From positions 326,716 to 390,715 of the forward strand of contig NZ_LMHM01000001.1 in assembly GCF_001427785.1 (NCBI RefSeq): DNA of 64,000 bases, given 5' to 3'. The stretch comes from Lysobacter sp. Root690. Lineage in GTDB: Bacteria; Pseudomonadota; Gammaproteobacteria; Xanthomonadales; Xanthomonadaceae. The translations under genes and the position numbers were made by a program. This document shows positions 33,174 through 42,189 of the stretch, piece after piece (position 1 is the first letter of the stretch; the number at the start of each line of letters is the position of its first letter). The notes under the pieces are model-generated. The model saw only the letters and a program-made list of their open reading frames with translations. It searched no databases and had not been told where the DNA came from.

Positions 33174-34157
33174 ATGGAATACCACGGCATCCAGCGCTAC
33201 CTGCAGGAAGTCCTCGCAACCAGCGTCCGCATCCGGCCGTGGGACGACGCACAGCAACTGCCGTTCTATCTCCGCAACGCCTACGACTTCGCCGAAGTCG
33301 CCCTGTTCGACACTCCTTGCTTACTGGTCATCGCGGACCGCCCTCTCGACATCGAAGCCGACATCCGCCGCCACCTCGACGTGGTGGCGAAGCACGCGCC
33401 CCAGGATGTGCTCCCGGTTTACGTCACCACGGCACTGGCGTCCTATGAGCGCAAGCGGCTAATCGCCCAAGGCGTTCCCTTCATCGTGCCCGGCAACCAG
33501 TTGTTCCTACCGCCGCTGGGGATGGACCTGCGCGAGTATTTCCGCGAGCGCCCGGACAACACCAGCAATGCGTTGAGCCCAGCCACACAGGCACTGCTGT
33601 TCACTGCCCTACTGCGCCCATGGAAGGACGAAATCCACCCGGAACGATTAAACGAGCGATTCGGCTACACGCCGATGACCGTGTCGCGTGCCACCCGGGA
33701 ACTGCAGGCCGCCGGGCTGGCCAGGACATTCGCGGTCGGACGCGAGAAATGGCTGCGGTTCGACCAGCGACCGGAAGCCGTCTGGCAGCGCGCGCAATCT
33801 TGGTTGCGCAGCCCGGTACGCAGGAGCGTCTGGGCCGTGCATGCCGTCGACCCAATCAATGACGCTCCGCTCGCCGGGTTGAGCGCACTGGCCGCACAGT
33901 CCGCGTTGGCGGACTCGGCCTATCCGGAGCGCGCTATGTCTAGTGAGCGCTGGAAGCATGCGCAGCACAAGGGTCTGCTGCTCCTGCACGCACCGGAGCC
34001 AGGCGCGACCCGCTGGCAGATCTGGCGCTACGATCCCAGCCACCTCGCCGACCACGGCTTGGTTGATCCATTGTCGCTGATCGTCAGTCTTCGCGAGGAC
34101 ACCGACGACCGCGTACAGCAAGCCGCCGAGCAACTGGAGGCTAAGCTGCCATGGTGA
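33174..34157 (+). CDS. HTH protein, probable antitoxin partner of the nucleotidyltransferase
   Basis: 327 residues from the ATG at 33174 (MEYHGIQRYLQEVL). The first 110 residues are an alpha/beta region. Residues about 145-190 form a winged helix (HPERLNERFGYTPMTVSRAT, RELQAAGLARTFAVGREKWL). The C-terminal part resembles the tail of AbiEi/COG5340-like proteins. It overlaps the nucleotidyltransferase gene by 7 bp. This order, DNA-binding protein then nucleotidyltransferase, is that of type IV toxin-antitoxin modules of the AbiE type, in which the HTH protein represses the operon and counteracts the toxin. Family assignment is by context and HTH pattern. Confidence 0.65.
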   Translation: MEYHGIQRYLQEVLATSVRIRPWDDAQQLPFYLRNAYDFAEVALFDTPCLLVIADRPLDIEADIRRHLDVVAKHAPQDVLPVYVTTALASYERKRLIAQGVPFIVPGNQLFLPPLGMDLREYFRERPDNTSNALSPATQALLFTALLRPWKDEIHPERLNERFGYTPMTVSRATRELQAAGLARTFAVGREKWLRFDQRPEAVWQRAQSWLRSPVRRSVWAVHAVDPINDAPLAGLSALAAQSALADSAYPERAMSSERWKHAQHKGLLLLHAPEPGATRWQIWRYDPSHLADHGLVDPLSLIVSLREDTDDRVQQAAEQLEAKLPW

Positions 34158-34909
34158 GGGGCCTCGATCGCTTCCGCGAGCACTTCGTGGGATTCAGCGA
34201 CCGCTATGTATTGATCGGCGGCACGGCCGCGACCGTGACGATGGAAGAGGCCGGCCTCGAATTCCGAGGCACGAAGGATCTGGATATCCTCCTGGTCGTG
34301 GAAGCGCTGGACTCCGCCTTCGGCGACCGGATGTGGCAGTTCGTAGAACGGGCCGGCTACGAGATCCGGCAGACAAGCACCGGACACCCCCGGTTTTACC
34401 GGTTCGAGAGGCCCGCCGATGTCGCTTATCCGCACATGATCGAGTTGTTCTCGCGGCGGCTCGACGACCTGGTGCTGGGCGACGATGCCTACCTCACCCC
34501 GTTGCCGATGGATGGAACGGTGTCCAGCCTGTCGGCGATCCTGCTGGACGACGACTACTACGCGTTCGTCATGGAGGGACGCCGGCAGACCGACGAACTT
34601 GCGTGGATTGAAGCCGATCGGCTCATCCCGCTGAAGGCCAGTGCGTGGCTGGATCTGAGCGCGCGGGAGGCGGCAGGGGAACCGGTCGACGGGCGCGACA
34701 TCCGCAAGCATCTCAACGACGTGTTCCGGCTTGCGCAACTGCTTTCCGGCGACCAACAGATCGTGCTGCCGGGAAAGGTCACGCAACAGTTCACGGAATT
34801 TCTGGCACGTGCGGACCAGGAGAAGATCGACCTCAAGCAGCTCAAGATCGTTGGCACCACTCAAGCCGAGACCATTGCCCGGCTTCGCGACATCTACCGC
34901 GGACCATGA
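34151..34909 (+). CDS. Nucleotidyltransferase, AbiEii/MenT-like toxin candidate
   Basis: 252 residues. It carries the polymerase-beta-type signature: GGTAATV at residues 23-29, then TKDLDILLVV with Asp43 and Asp45 spaced as metal ligands. A helical C-terminal domain follows. Such proteins transfer nucleotides to targets such as tRNA 3' ends and act as growth-inhibiting toxins in type IV systems. Start overlaps the upstream HTH gene, and its stop overlaps the start of a decayed third gene (ATGA). A house-keeping role is unlikely given the setting. Toxicity is inferred. Confidence 0.72.
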   Translation: MVRGLDRFREHFVGFSDRYVLIGGTAATVTMEEAGLEFRGTKDLDILLVVEALDSAFGDRMWQFVERAGYEIRQTSTGHPRFYRFERPADVAYPHMIELFSRRLDDLVLGDDAYLTPLPMDGTVSSLSAILLDDDYYAFVMEGRRQTDELAWIEADRLIPLKASAWLDLSAREAAGEPVDGRDIRKHLNDVFRLAQLLSGDQQIVLPGKVTQQFTEFLARADQEKIDLKQLKIVGTTQAETIARLRDIYRGP

Positions 34910-35468
34910 TCAACGCGCCGCCACGGACACAATCGTCCGAACTGACGGGCGGCGCCGGGTTCACTACGAGGCTAATGTCGCCGCGCGCTATCTGGTCGCG
35001 CTGCTGACCGAAGTATTGGCGCCGGGATTGAACCATCGGATCGTCGAACGAGTCGCGTTGCAGCAGGGCGCAGGCGAACCGCTGGATGACATCATCGTCG
35101 ATGCGGCCGCCAGCAGAGACGAGCTGGCAATACAGCGCACTGAAGACCTTCGGCGACTAGAGGCTGAAGAACGACATCGGAAAAAAGAGGAGCGCGACGA
35201 GCTCCTGCGCCAGAAGGCGGAAGAGAAAGGAGCTCGCGCGACGCATTGTTACCAGCCCGATGGGTTGACCAAGGCCTGCCTAATCGCGTCTCAGGTCACA
35301 CTATCGGAAGGGGACAGCTGTGTCTGCACCGGGCTCTGGCGTGGCGTGCAATTGACCATCACTAGAGATTCGGCCGGCATGAGGCGAAGCGCGAGGGTCG
35401 TTTTCAAGAGGCTCGGCGCAGGAGCTGGCCAGGCTCGTCGACGGGCGGCCACGGCTGGCGCGAGATGA
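34906..35468 (+). pseudogene. Decayed third gene of the nucleotidyltransferase operon
   Basis: The ATG at 34906, inside the stop of the previous gene, opens MINAPPRTQSSELTGGAGFT. A one-base loss near 34963 then shifts the frame. The other frame continues YEANVAARYLVALLTEVLAP, then IVERVALQQGAGEPLDDIIVDAAAS. ELTGGAGF.YE..VAA.YL..LL is the N-terminus of large defence-associated proteins that normally exceed 1,000 residues. Here it runs after about 60 residues into an unrelated Glu/Lys-rich segment and ends. The gene is both frameshifted and truncated by a deletion at the right end of the island. Confidence 0.7.
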
Positions 35469-35535
35469 CCGGGCTAGCGTGCGGGGTGCTGCGTGAGTGT
35501 TACACCGACTTCAGCGGCCGGCCTAACTAGCTGAA

Positions 35536-35628
35536 CTAGTTCACGTATTTCCCGGCATCGATCCAATCCATCATGGGGGCGACGGACAAGCGCAACTGCG
35601 CGGCGGGAATGGCGGGGGTTGGAATCAT
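35536..35628 (-). pseudogene. dusA: Displaced native 5' end of dusA
   Basis: ATG at 35628 reads MIPTPAIPAAQLRLSVAPMM, then DW, then island sequence IDAGKYVN and a stop. The first 22 residues are the original N-terminus of DusA, cut off when the island entered at the VAPMMDW codons. The upstream promoter of dusA probably remains to the right of 35628. Confidence 0.9.
35562..35583 (-). other. Right attachment site (attR)
   Basis: TCCAATCCATCATGGG followed by GGCGAC, a direct repeat of 14096-14117 with one mismatch. It lies inside the displaced dusA 5' fragment and marks the right end of the island. Confidence 0.9.
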
Positions 35629-35872
35629 CGCGGCCCATTGTAATGGCGGGACCGTAATCGCAAGAGCCGTGGCGATACGCCGACAGCCGGTGGCTACCGA
35701 GGCATGGCCGCCTGCCGGGGCGCGACTCGCGATTTGCGACTAAGCGCCCGAAACCCGGAAAAAGGCCGCATTTTATGCATCATTTTTGATCTTAATTTCA
35801 TCGTAACAAGCGGATTTTGAGTGCGTGCCGGACGCGTCCATGGGGGATGCCGGATCGCGCCGGGGGAGCCGC

Positions 35873-37930
35873 ATGTTCAGATCGGAGCGAAACCGCCGGA
35901 CCGGCCTGTCGGCCGCGGCCCTCCTGGCCGCGATGCTGTCGTGCATGTCCGCCGCGCAGGCCCAGTTCAAGGTTTCCTCGACCTTCCGCAACAACACCGA
36001 GCCCGGCTGGACCATCACCGGCACCAACAATGCCGGCATCAACGACAGCGGCATCCTGACCGGCGGCTACGGCGCCATTCCCAACAACGTCAACGACGCC
36101 AACGGCAGCGGCTGGCTGCGCCTGTCGACCAACAGCAACAACCAGCAGGGCCTGGCGTTGTATACCGGCGGCTCGTTTCCGTCCTCGCAGGGCGTCATCG
36201 TCGAATTCGACTACGTCAACTGGGGCGGCAATGGCGCCGACGGCACCACGTTCTTCCTGTACGACGCGCTGGGCACCATGGTCGGCGCGCAACCCGGCGG
36301 CAGTCTGGGCTATTGCGGCGGCAACGGCGGTTACCTGGGCATCGGCCTGGACGAATTCGGCAATTTCTCCGGTTCGCTGCCCGGCGTGCTCGGCGGTTGT
36401 CCCGCCAACAGCAGCAGCCCCGGCAGTCAGGCCCAACGCGTGGTGCTGCGCGGACCGGTGACCGATAACAACCGCTGGCTCGCCAACGCGGCCGTCAGCG
36501 GCGGCATCGACACGCCCAACGTGACCACCCGCCCGGCCGCCGAGCACATGTTGGTGGCATTGCTGCCGAACACGCCGCAGCCGGGCTATACGGTGACCGT
36601 GTCGATCGGCGTCAACGGCGGCACCCCGACCACGGTGCTCAACAACGTCAATTTCAACTACCTCGCCCCGGCCAATCTGCGCATGGGCTACGCCGGTTCG
36701 ACCGGCGGCCTCAACAACGTCCACGAAGTGCGCAACATGACCGCCTCGGTGCCGGCCGACATCGGCATCACCAAGACTGTCTCGGCCGCGCGCGTGCGCC
36801 GCGGCCAGCCGGTGACGTACACGGTCGTGGTCAGCAATCTCGACATCAACCCGGTCGTCGCCGGCAACCAGGCGCCGTCGATCCCCGGCACCGACGCACC
36901 CGACATCACCGACACCTTTCCCAGCCAGCTCACCGGAACCACCTGGACCTGTGCTGCCAGCGCCGGCTCCACCTGCCCGGCGCCGACCGGCACCGGCAAC
37001 ATCGCCGTCACCGGCGGCTACAGCCTGTTGCCGGGCGGCACCCTGACCTACACCGTGACCGGCACGGTCGCCAACAACGCCGCCTGCAACGCGACCGTGA
37101 CCAATACCGCGAGCGCGGTGTTCTCCGACACCGATCGTTTCGGCGACATCAATGCGGCCAACAACACCGCCAGCGCGAACTTCGCGGTCGACTGCATCAA
37201 CTTGGCGGTCGACAAGACCGCCGCGCAGACCCAGTTCACCGCCGGCGGCACCGGCACCTACAACATCGCGGTCAGCAACAGCGGCACGATCGCCACGACC
37301 GGCGCGCTCACCGTCACCGATACGTTGCCCGCCGGCCTGAGCGTGCCCGATGGCGCGGTCGCGCTGAGCGGCGCCAATGCCGTCAACTGGACCTGCGTCG
37401 CCGCGTCCAACACCTTGACCTGCACCAGCACCACCGCGATCGCCGCCGCGGCCAGTTCGACCTTCGGTTTCAACGTCGCCGTCGCCTTCGCCGCGACCGG
37501 GCCGGCGGTCAACACCGCGCGCGTGGCCGGCGGCGGCGACGCCAACTGCCCGCTCGCCACGCCCTGCGCCGACCCCACGCCCACGAGCACGCCGATCGTG
37601 CGTCCGTCGGTGAGCCTGCGCATCAGCAAGACCGATGGCGTCGGCAGCTTCACCCCCGGCGGCAGCGCGACCTATGTCATCACCGCCTGCAACCAGAGCG
37701 GCCCGGATCCGGCCAACGGCGCGACCATCACCGACCCGCTGCCCGCGGGCGTGACCCTGAGCGGCCCGTGGACCTGCGCCGGCAGCGGCGCGGTGCTGGG
37801 CACCTGCCCGGCAAGCGGCGGCGCGATCGGAGGCAACGCAGTCTCGGTGACCGGCGTGGTGCTGCCGGTCGGCGGCTGCGTGAGCGTGAATGTGCCGGTG
37901 AGTTTCAGTTCGAATCCGGCGGATTATTGA
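35873..37930 (+). CDS. Secreted lectin-like protein with DUF11 repeats
   Basis: 685 residues from the ATG at 35873, which follows a GGGGGAG site. A signal peptide (cut near AQAQ, residue 30) precedes a domain of about 230 residues with the look of an L-type lectin (STFRNNTEPGWTITG, FEFDYVNWGGNGADGTTFFL-like core). Three DUF11-type Ig-like repeats follow, each beginning like DIGITKTVSA, NLAVDKTAA or SLRISKTDG and ending in a TITDPLPAGV-like turn. DUF11 proteins are cell-surface or secreted adhesin-like proteins. There is no C-terminal anchor, so it is probably exported free. It lies alone between intergenic regions. Ligand unknown. Confidence 0.8.
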   Translation: MFRSERNRRTGLSAAALLAAMLSCMSAAQAQFKVSSTFRNNTEPGWTITGTNNAGINDSGILTGGYGAIPNNVNDANGSGWLRLSTNSNNQQGLALYTGGSFPSSQGVIVEFDYVNWGGNGADGTTFFLYDALGTMVGAQPGGSLGYCGGNGGYLGIGLDEFGNFSGSLPGVLGGCPANSSSPGSQAQRVVLRGPVTDNNRWLANAAVSGGIDTPNVTTRPAAEHMLVALLPNTPQPGYTVTVSIGVNGGTPTTVLNNVNFNYLAPANLRMGYAGSTGGLNNVHEVRNMTASVPADIGITKTVSAARVRRGQPVTYTVVVSNLDINPVVAGNQAPSIPGTDAPDITDTFPSQLTGTTWTCAASAGSTCPAPTGTGNIAVTGGYSLLPGGTLTYTVTGTVANNAACNATVTNTASAVFSDTDRFGDINAANNTASANFAVDCINLAVDKTAAQTQFTAGGTGTYNIAVSNSGTIATTGALTVTDTLPAGLSVPDGAVALSGANAVNWTCVAASNTLTCTSTTAIAAAASSTFGFNVAVAFAATGPAVNTARVAGGGDANCPLATPCADPTPTSTPIVRPSVSLRISKTDGVGSFTPGGSATYVITACNQSGPDPANGATITDPLPAGVTLSGPWTCAGSGAVLGTCPASGGAIGGNAVSVTGVVLPVGGCVSVNVPVSFSSNPADY

Positions 37931-38398
37931 ACCTGGCGGTGGCGTGACCGCGCCGCCGCCGACGCGCCTGCCGTCATCGGCAATGAGCGCGTTCGACGAC
38001 GCGGTGCAAGCTCGCACTCGACCGAGCCGACGCAGTGGAACTAATGCGCTTACGTGTCAATTGCATGCTCGCCGTATCGGCGGGTCTTTTCGGCTCGCCC
38101 GACAGGCGCGCACCGCATGAGCGAGTAATAAGCCGCGCGATCGCAGCCGGTTTACGCTGCATGTCTCGACATAGCAACGTCCATTGCGCAATGCGTGCGC
38201 AGTGCAGGCGATGTGCATCGTTTGAGTCGAATGCGCGCATTCCAAACATGCTTGATCCATGCCCGACGCATACGACCGTTCCAGCCGCCTCGCATCGCCC
38301 CGAAAACGCCGATAGGATCGGCCGACTGATGCGTCACTGTCGCTGCACGCCGCGACAAAGCGCCTAACACCCCGATCGTGTACCTGTCGAAGATCATC
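37931..38398. other. Intergenic region, no gene seen
   Basis: Open frames here overlap on both strands, and none has a ribosome site with a recognisable product. The region is poorer in GC than its neighbours between 38040 and 38300. It probably contains the acyltransferase promoter. Confidence 0.45.
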
Positions 38399-39184
38399 AT
38401 GCCGTTCAATCTCACCGTAACCCAGGCCCTGCTCGACGACTTATTTTCCAGGCGCATCCTGCTGCGGTTCAATTCTCCGGCGCCCGCCGCCGGCCAATAC
38501 GGATGGCTGCGCGAAGATCAGACCATCACGCTGTCGAGGCAGCTGACGATCGAACAGAACGTCGGGCTGTACGGTGGCGCCTACGCGCCGATGGTCGGCG
38601 GCATGCCGTCGAGCGGCCTGTGCAGTATCGGCGCCTTCAGTTATTCCTATTCGCCGCTGCCGGACTATCTGAGGGTAGGCCGCTATTGCTCCATTTCCAC
38701 CGGCCTTCGCTTCATCGACTCCCATCATCCCACCCATGCCATCACCACCTCGGCGATGACGTTTCGGCCGCACAATCATCTGTTCGCCGATCACGTCACC
38801 GATGCGGTGCGGAAGTTCGCGGAAAAATTCCAGGTAGGCGGCGAAAAACCGGGCCCGGTCATCGAACACGATGTGTGGATCGGCGCCAACGTGACCCTGG
38901 CCATGGGCATCACGCTCGGCACCGGCAGTATCGTCGCGGCCAACAGCACGGTCACCAAGAGCACGCCGCCCTACGCGATCGTGGGCGGCAACCCGGCCGT
39001 CATCATCGGCTTCCGCATCGCCCATGAGCTGATTCCCGCGCTGCTGTCGACCCGTTGGTGGGACCATCGGCCCGATCAGGTCTTCGCGCTCGGCTTCGAG
39101 GACCCAGCAACGTTCATCGATGCTTTTTCCGCGCAGCGGCCCGAGCCCATGGCGTTCGATTCGATTCTGCTGGCTCCACCCTGA
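38399..39184 (+). CDS. CatB-like hexapeptide acyltransferase
   Basis: 261 residues from the ATG at 38399 (MPFNLTVTQALLDDLFSRRI); a GTG seven codons upstream is an alternative. The protein has left-handed beta-helix hexapeptide character (SIGAFSYSYSPLPDYLRVGRYCSIS, then VIEHDVWIGANVTLAMGITLGTGSIVAANSTVT). The loop HHPTH contains the likely catalytic His of xenobiotic/CatB-type acetyltransferases, which form trimers and use acetyl-CoA. Targets range from chloramphenicol to sugars; resistance should not be assumed. It is monocistronic, convergent with rtcA 43 bp downstream. Confidence 0.85.
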   Translation: MPFNLTVTQALLDDLFSRRILLRFNSPAPAAGQYGWLREDQTITLSRQLTIEQNVGLYGGAYAPMVGGMPSSGLCSIGAFSYSYSPLPDYLRVGRYCSISTGLRFIDSHHPTHAITTSAMTFRPHNHLFADHVTDAVRKFAEKFQVGGEKPGPVIEHDVWIGANVTLAMGITLGTGSIVAANSTVTKSTPPYAIVGGNPAVIIGFRIAHELIPALLSTRWWDHRPDQVFALGFEDPATFIDAFSAQRPEPMAFDSILLAPP

Positions 39185-39227
39185 GCGCGGAAGACGACAG
39201 ATCGGCCGCCCCGCGGCGACCGATCCG

Positions 39228-40262
39228 TCAAGAGCGCACGGTGACGCGCCAGCACTTGTGCTCGACCTGCACCCAATCGATCTCCACCGGCAGGAACTTC
39301 TCGATCAGGCGCGCGTTGCTCGACAGGTGATCGCTGATGAACGCGGTGGTGAACTCGCCGCCGCCGGCCAGCGCCATCGGCAACAGCAACTGATCGGACA
39401 AGTGCTCGCCGACCGCGGCGCTCGACGCCAGGTAGTCCGATACCTGCTTGACCACGCCGATCGCGACCTGCTCGGCGCTGAGACCGCGCTCGCCCAAGGC
39501 CGTGAACAATTCGGTGTGCTGCTGCTCACCCTGCACACGCAGCATCAGCACATTGCCCGGGCTCTGCGCGAGCGCGGCGCGACGCAGGTGCTGATGCTCG
39601 GGCGCCAGACCCAAACGTTCGGCGACGACCTGCAACTCGCGCTGGCCGATCTGGTCGTGCAAGGCCGACAGCAATGCGGTCGCGTCCAGTTGCGGCGCCG
39701 GGTCGCGCTGATCGAACACATGCGTGCGCAGTTGCGCGTTCGGCGCGACCCGCAGCTGCAAGGCGCCGCCACCGGCCGGGAAGAAGCCGTGACGCAGCAA
39801 GGCGAATTCGGTGTCCACGCCCATGCGCCGCAAGGCCGGCAGGTAGGCCTCGGCGATGAAGTCCGCGCACGGCGCGAGCGGGTTGTGGGTGCCGCCCTCG
39901 ATGGTCACCTCGGACGGCCCGTCGCACGACCACAGCGCCGGCAATACCGTCTGCATCACCAACGTCGCCGAACCGGCGGTGCCGATCGAGAAACGGTAAC
40001 GCCCCGGATTGACCGCGCCCGGGATGAAACGCAGCGTGGTCGCGCCCAATTGCGCGCCATCGACATGCGCGCAGCCGATCTGCGCGGCCGCACCGACCGC
40101 GGTCAGATGCTGGCGCATCAAGCCCGGGCGCGAACGCTTGGCGCGGATGTGCTGCATCTCGAACGCGGTGCCGGTGCACAGGCTCAGACTCAATGCGGTA
40201 CGCAGCAGCTGTCCGCCGCCCTCGATCCCGCTGATTTCGATCAATTCCATCTTGCGATCCAT
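39228..40262 (-). CDS. rtcA: RNA 3'-terminal phosphate cyclase
   Basis: 344 residues. RtcA converts RNA 3'-phosphates to 2',3'-cyclic phosphates with ATP through an adenylylated His. Visible family motifs are EGGGQLLRTALSLSL, RPGLMRQHLTAV, GSATLVMQTVLPAL, RHGFFPAGGG, and GEHLSDQLLLPMALAGGGEFT, where the His is the nucleophile. Start ATG at 40262; an internal ATG at 40250 is possible. It is the last gene of the rsr-Y RNA-rtcBA transcription unit, controlled by the divergent RtcR. It works with RtcB in RNA repair, especially of cleaved tRNAs. Confidence 0.93.
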   Translation of the reverse strand: MDRKMELIEISGIEGGGQLLRTALSLSLCTGTAFEMQHIRAKRSRPGLMRQHLTAVGAAAQIGCAHVDGAQLGATTLRFIPGAVNPGRYRFSIGTAGSATLVMQTVLPALWSCDGPSEVTIEGGTHNPLAPCADFIAEAYLPALRRMGVDTEFALLRHGFFPAGGGALQLRVAPNAQLRTHVFDQRDPAPQLDATALLSALHDQIGQRELQVVAERLGLAPEHQHLRRAALAQSPGNVLMLRVQGEQQHTELFTALGERGLSAEQVAIGVVKQVSDYLASSAAVGEHLSDQLLLPMALAGGGEFTTAFISDHLSSNARLIEKFLPVEIDWVQVEHKCWRVTVRS

Positions 40263-40382
40263 GACTCGGGGCGGCCTTGCGGACGCCCGCACTCCTTTGT
40301 CTATCCAATTTCGTCGAACGGCCAACACCGTCCATGTGTATCGCCGACCCGCGCGCGGACCAACTTCATCCGCGCCACGGCA

Positions 40383-41624
40383 TCAGCCCTTGACGCACAC
40401 CACCTGCCGCAGCGTATGCACGATTTCGACCAGGTCGCTCTGCGCGGCCATGACCGCGTCGATCGACTTGTAGGCGGCCGGCGACTCGTCGACCACCTCG
40501 GCATCCTTGCGGCATTCCACGTGCGCGGTCGCCTTGGCGTGATCCTCCAGGCTGATGCGCTTCTTCGCCTCGGTGCGGCTCATCACCCGGCCCGCGCCGT
40601 GACTGCAGCTGTGGAAGCTGTCGGCGTTGCCGAGGCCGCGCACGATGAAGCTCTTGGCGCCCATGCTGCCCGGGATGATGCCCAACTCGCCCTTGCGCGC
40701 GCTCACCGCGCCCTTGCGGGTCACCAGCACGTCCTTGCCGAAATGGTGCTCGCGGTTGACGTAGTTGTGGTGACAGTTCACCGCCTCGGCCTGGGCCTCG
40801 AACGGCTTGGCGATCACCGTGCGCACCGCGTCGACCACATGCTTCATCATGATCTCGCGGTTGCTGCGCGCGAACTGCTGCGCCCACTCGACCGCGTGCA
40901 CGTAATCGTTGTAGTGATCGCTACCCTCGGGCAGATAGGCCAGGTCCTGATCCGGCAGATTGATCATCCAGCGGCGCATGTCCTGCTTGGCCAGTTCGAT
41001 GAAGTGGCTGCCGATCGCATTGCCGACCCCACGCGAACCCGAGTGCAGCATGAACCACACGCGGTTCTCCTCGTCCAGGCAGACCTCGACGAAGTGGTTG
41101 CCGGTGCCAAGCGTACCCAGGTGATTCAAGTGATTGCTGCGCTCGAGCTTCGGATGCTTGGCGATGATGCGATCGAAGCCCGCGTGCAGGCCCGACCAGC
41201 GCTGCAACGAAGCCTCGGGCGGGTTCGCCCAGGCGCCCTTGTCGCGCAGACCGCGGCCGACGGTGCGGCCATGCGGCACCGCTTTCTCGATCGCCGCGCG
41301 CACTTCGCCCAACTGATCCGGCAGATCCTCGGCCATCAACGTGGTACGCACCGCGATCATGCCGCAGCCGATATCGACACCGACCGCCGCCGGCACGATC
41401 GCGCCCACGGTCGGCACCACCGAGCCCACGGTCGCGCCCTTGCCGAGATGCACGTCGGGCATCACCGCGATCCAGCGGTGGATGAAGGGCAGCTTGGCGA
41501 TGTTCTGCAACTGGCGGCGCGCTTCGTCTTCCAGCGGCACGCCGCGGGTCCAGTGCTTGATCGGCACCGAGCCCGGGTCGTTGATGACGTCGTAGTGGAC
41601 GGCGGCGTTGGTATTGGCGTTCAT
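40383..41624 (-). CDS. rtcB: RNA-splicing ligase RtcB
   Basis: 413 residues. RtcB joins RNA 3'-phosphate or cyclic phosphate ends to 5'-OH ends using GTP and Mn2+. Signatures are MPDVHLGKGATVGSV, the metal ligand Cys in AVGVDIGCGMIAV, LGTGNHFVEV, HSGSRGVGN, NCHHNYV and the guanylylation region SCSHGAGRVMSR. The length is typical of the short bacterial form. It begins at the ATG at 41624, 156 bp after the last Y RNA-like element, and is followed 120 bp later by rtcA. With RtcA, Rsr and Y RNAs it forms an RNA repair and surveillance locus. Confidence 0.95.
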   Translation of the reverse strand: MNANTNAAVHYDVINDPGSVPIKHWTRGVPLEDEARRQLQNIAKLPFIHRWIAVMPDVHLGKGATVGSVVPTVGAIVPAAVGVDIGCGMIAVRTTLMAEDLPDQLGEVRAAIEKAVPHGRTVGRGLRDKGAWANPPEASLQRWSGLHAGFDRIIAKHPKLERSNHLNHLGTLGTGNHFVEVCLDEENRVWFMLHSGSRGVGNAIGSHFIELAKQDMRRWMINLPDQDLAYLPEGSDHYNDYVHAVEWAQQFARSNREIMMKHVVDAVRTVIAKPFEAQAEAVNCHHNYVNREHHFGKDVLVTRKGAVSARKGELGIIPGSMGAKSFIVRGLGNADSFHSCSHGAGRVMSRTEAKKRISLEDHAKATAHVECRKDAEVVDESPAAYKSIDAVMAAQSDLVEIVHTLRQVVCVKG

Positions 41625-41780
41625 GCTCTTGCTCTCTGTGTTGCGGGCCTTGCGGCCCTCGCTCCCGCCGTCGATCCTCGCCGGCGGGAAGGTGAAGGAT
41701 GCAGCGTCGCGGCGCATGCGGCCAGCGCTGGTCAGCGCCCGGGGCACGGCGACCGCTCGCGGCGGTAAAGGGCGCGGCAC

Positions 41781-41843
41781 GATGCGACCAGTAAAAACGG
41801 AACCTTGAACTTGGAAGGTTGTAGTTCCGCCCGCATTCGCGTC
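41781..41843 (-). ncRNA. Minimal Y RNA-like element lacking the tRNA-like module
   Basis: On the minus strand it opens GACGCGAATGCGGGCGGAAC and ends GGTTCCG, then GGTCGCATC. These are the same 5' and 3' stem halves as the three full copies upstream (GCGAATGC..GGAAC and GTTCC..GGTCGCGAT). The loop is only about 20 bases instead of the roughly 70-base tRNA-mimic insert. It is either a degraded copy or a short Y RNA that can still bind Rsr. Confidence 0.55.
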
Positions 41844-41869
41844 GTGACGCGTTTGAAACAAAAGCCGAT

Positions 41870-41990
41870 GTATCGCGACCAGGTTTACGTGGAACGTTCT
41901 GTGCTCTACCGACTGAGCTACCGTCTCGCAACGGGCGGGGATCGAACCCGCGACAACAGGTCAATGTAGTTCCACAGGCATTCGCGATAC
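41870..41990 (-). ncRNA. yrlA: YrlA-type Y RNA, copy 3
   Basis: About 121 nt. The outer stem pairs GTATCGCGA with TCGCGATAC, and the inner stem pairs GTGGAAC with GTTCCAC. Between them lies a tRNA-like module: T-arm GCGGGTTCGATCCCCGC, a short junction, then D-arm GTAGCTCAGTCGGTAGAGC. The order T-arm before D-arm, with no anticodon arm, excludes a tRNA and fits bacterial YrlA RNAs, which bind Ro (Rsr) and tether or gate PNPase. Confidence 0.82.
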
Positions 41991-42038
41991 AGCGGTAAAA
42001 CGGTTGAAGCGTTGCAAGGATCGCCCCTCGCAATCCTC

Positions 42039-42159
42039 CAGTTCGTCATTCCCGCGGACGCGGGCTGCGCTTCACTTCGGCGGAGCCGAACATCCAGCGA
42101 CTTTCGTGCAGGTAGCGGCAAAGGCACTGGATTCCCGCGTTCGCGGGAATGACGAACTG
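42039..42159. repeat. Inverted-repeat element, MITE-like, between two Y RNAs
   Basis: The ends are exact 18-bp inverted repeats: CAGTTCGTCATTCCCGCG at 42039-42056 and CGCGGGAATGACGAACTG at 42142-42159. The 121-bp element can fold on itself. Its ends match the GTCATTCCCGCG repeats common between genes of Xanthomonadaceae. It probably inserted between Y RNA copies 2 and 3. Confidence 0.75.
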
Positions 42160-42189
42160 ATGGATTCGTTGATTCTTGAAAAAATCGAT

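Larger units (their letters stand above)
14118..35561. mobile_element. dusA-integrated genomic island, about 21.4 kb
   Basis: The island is defined by the 22-bp direct repeats at both ends, the integrase gene next to the left end, and the displaced 5' fragment of dusA outside the right end. Content is accessory: DSF signalling genes, PrtN/winged-helix operon, restriction remnants, phage tail gene, defence-like genes and toxin-antitoxin-like genes. Composition is visibly poorer in GC than the flanks, most strongly at 25.1-31.2 kb. Several genes are decayed (hsdM, hsdS, response regulator, XRE antitoxin, the rightmost gene), so the island is a mosaic and may no longer be mobile. Confidence 0.9.

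Noticed and set aside
38399-39184. Chloramphenicol resistance gene
   Set aside because: The protein belongs to the CatB-like hexapeptide superfamily, which also acts on sugars and other compounds. Nothing here shows drug specificity.
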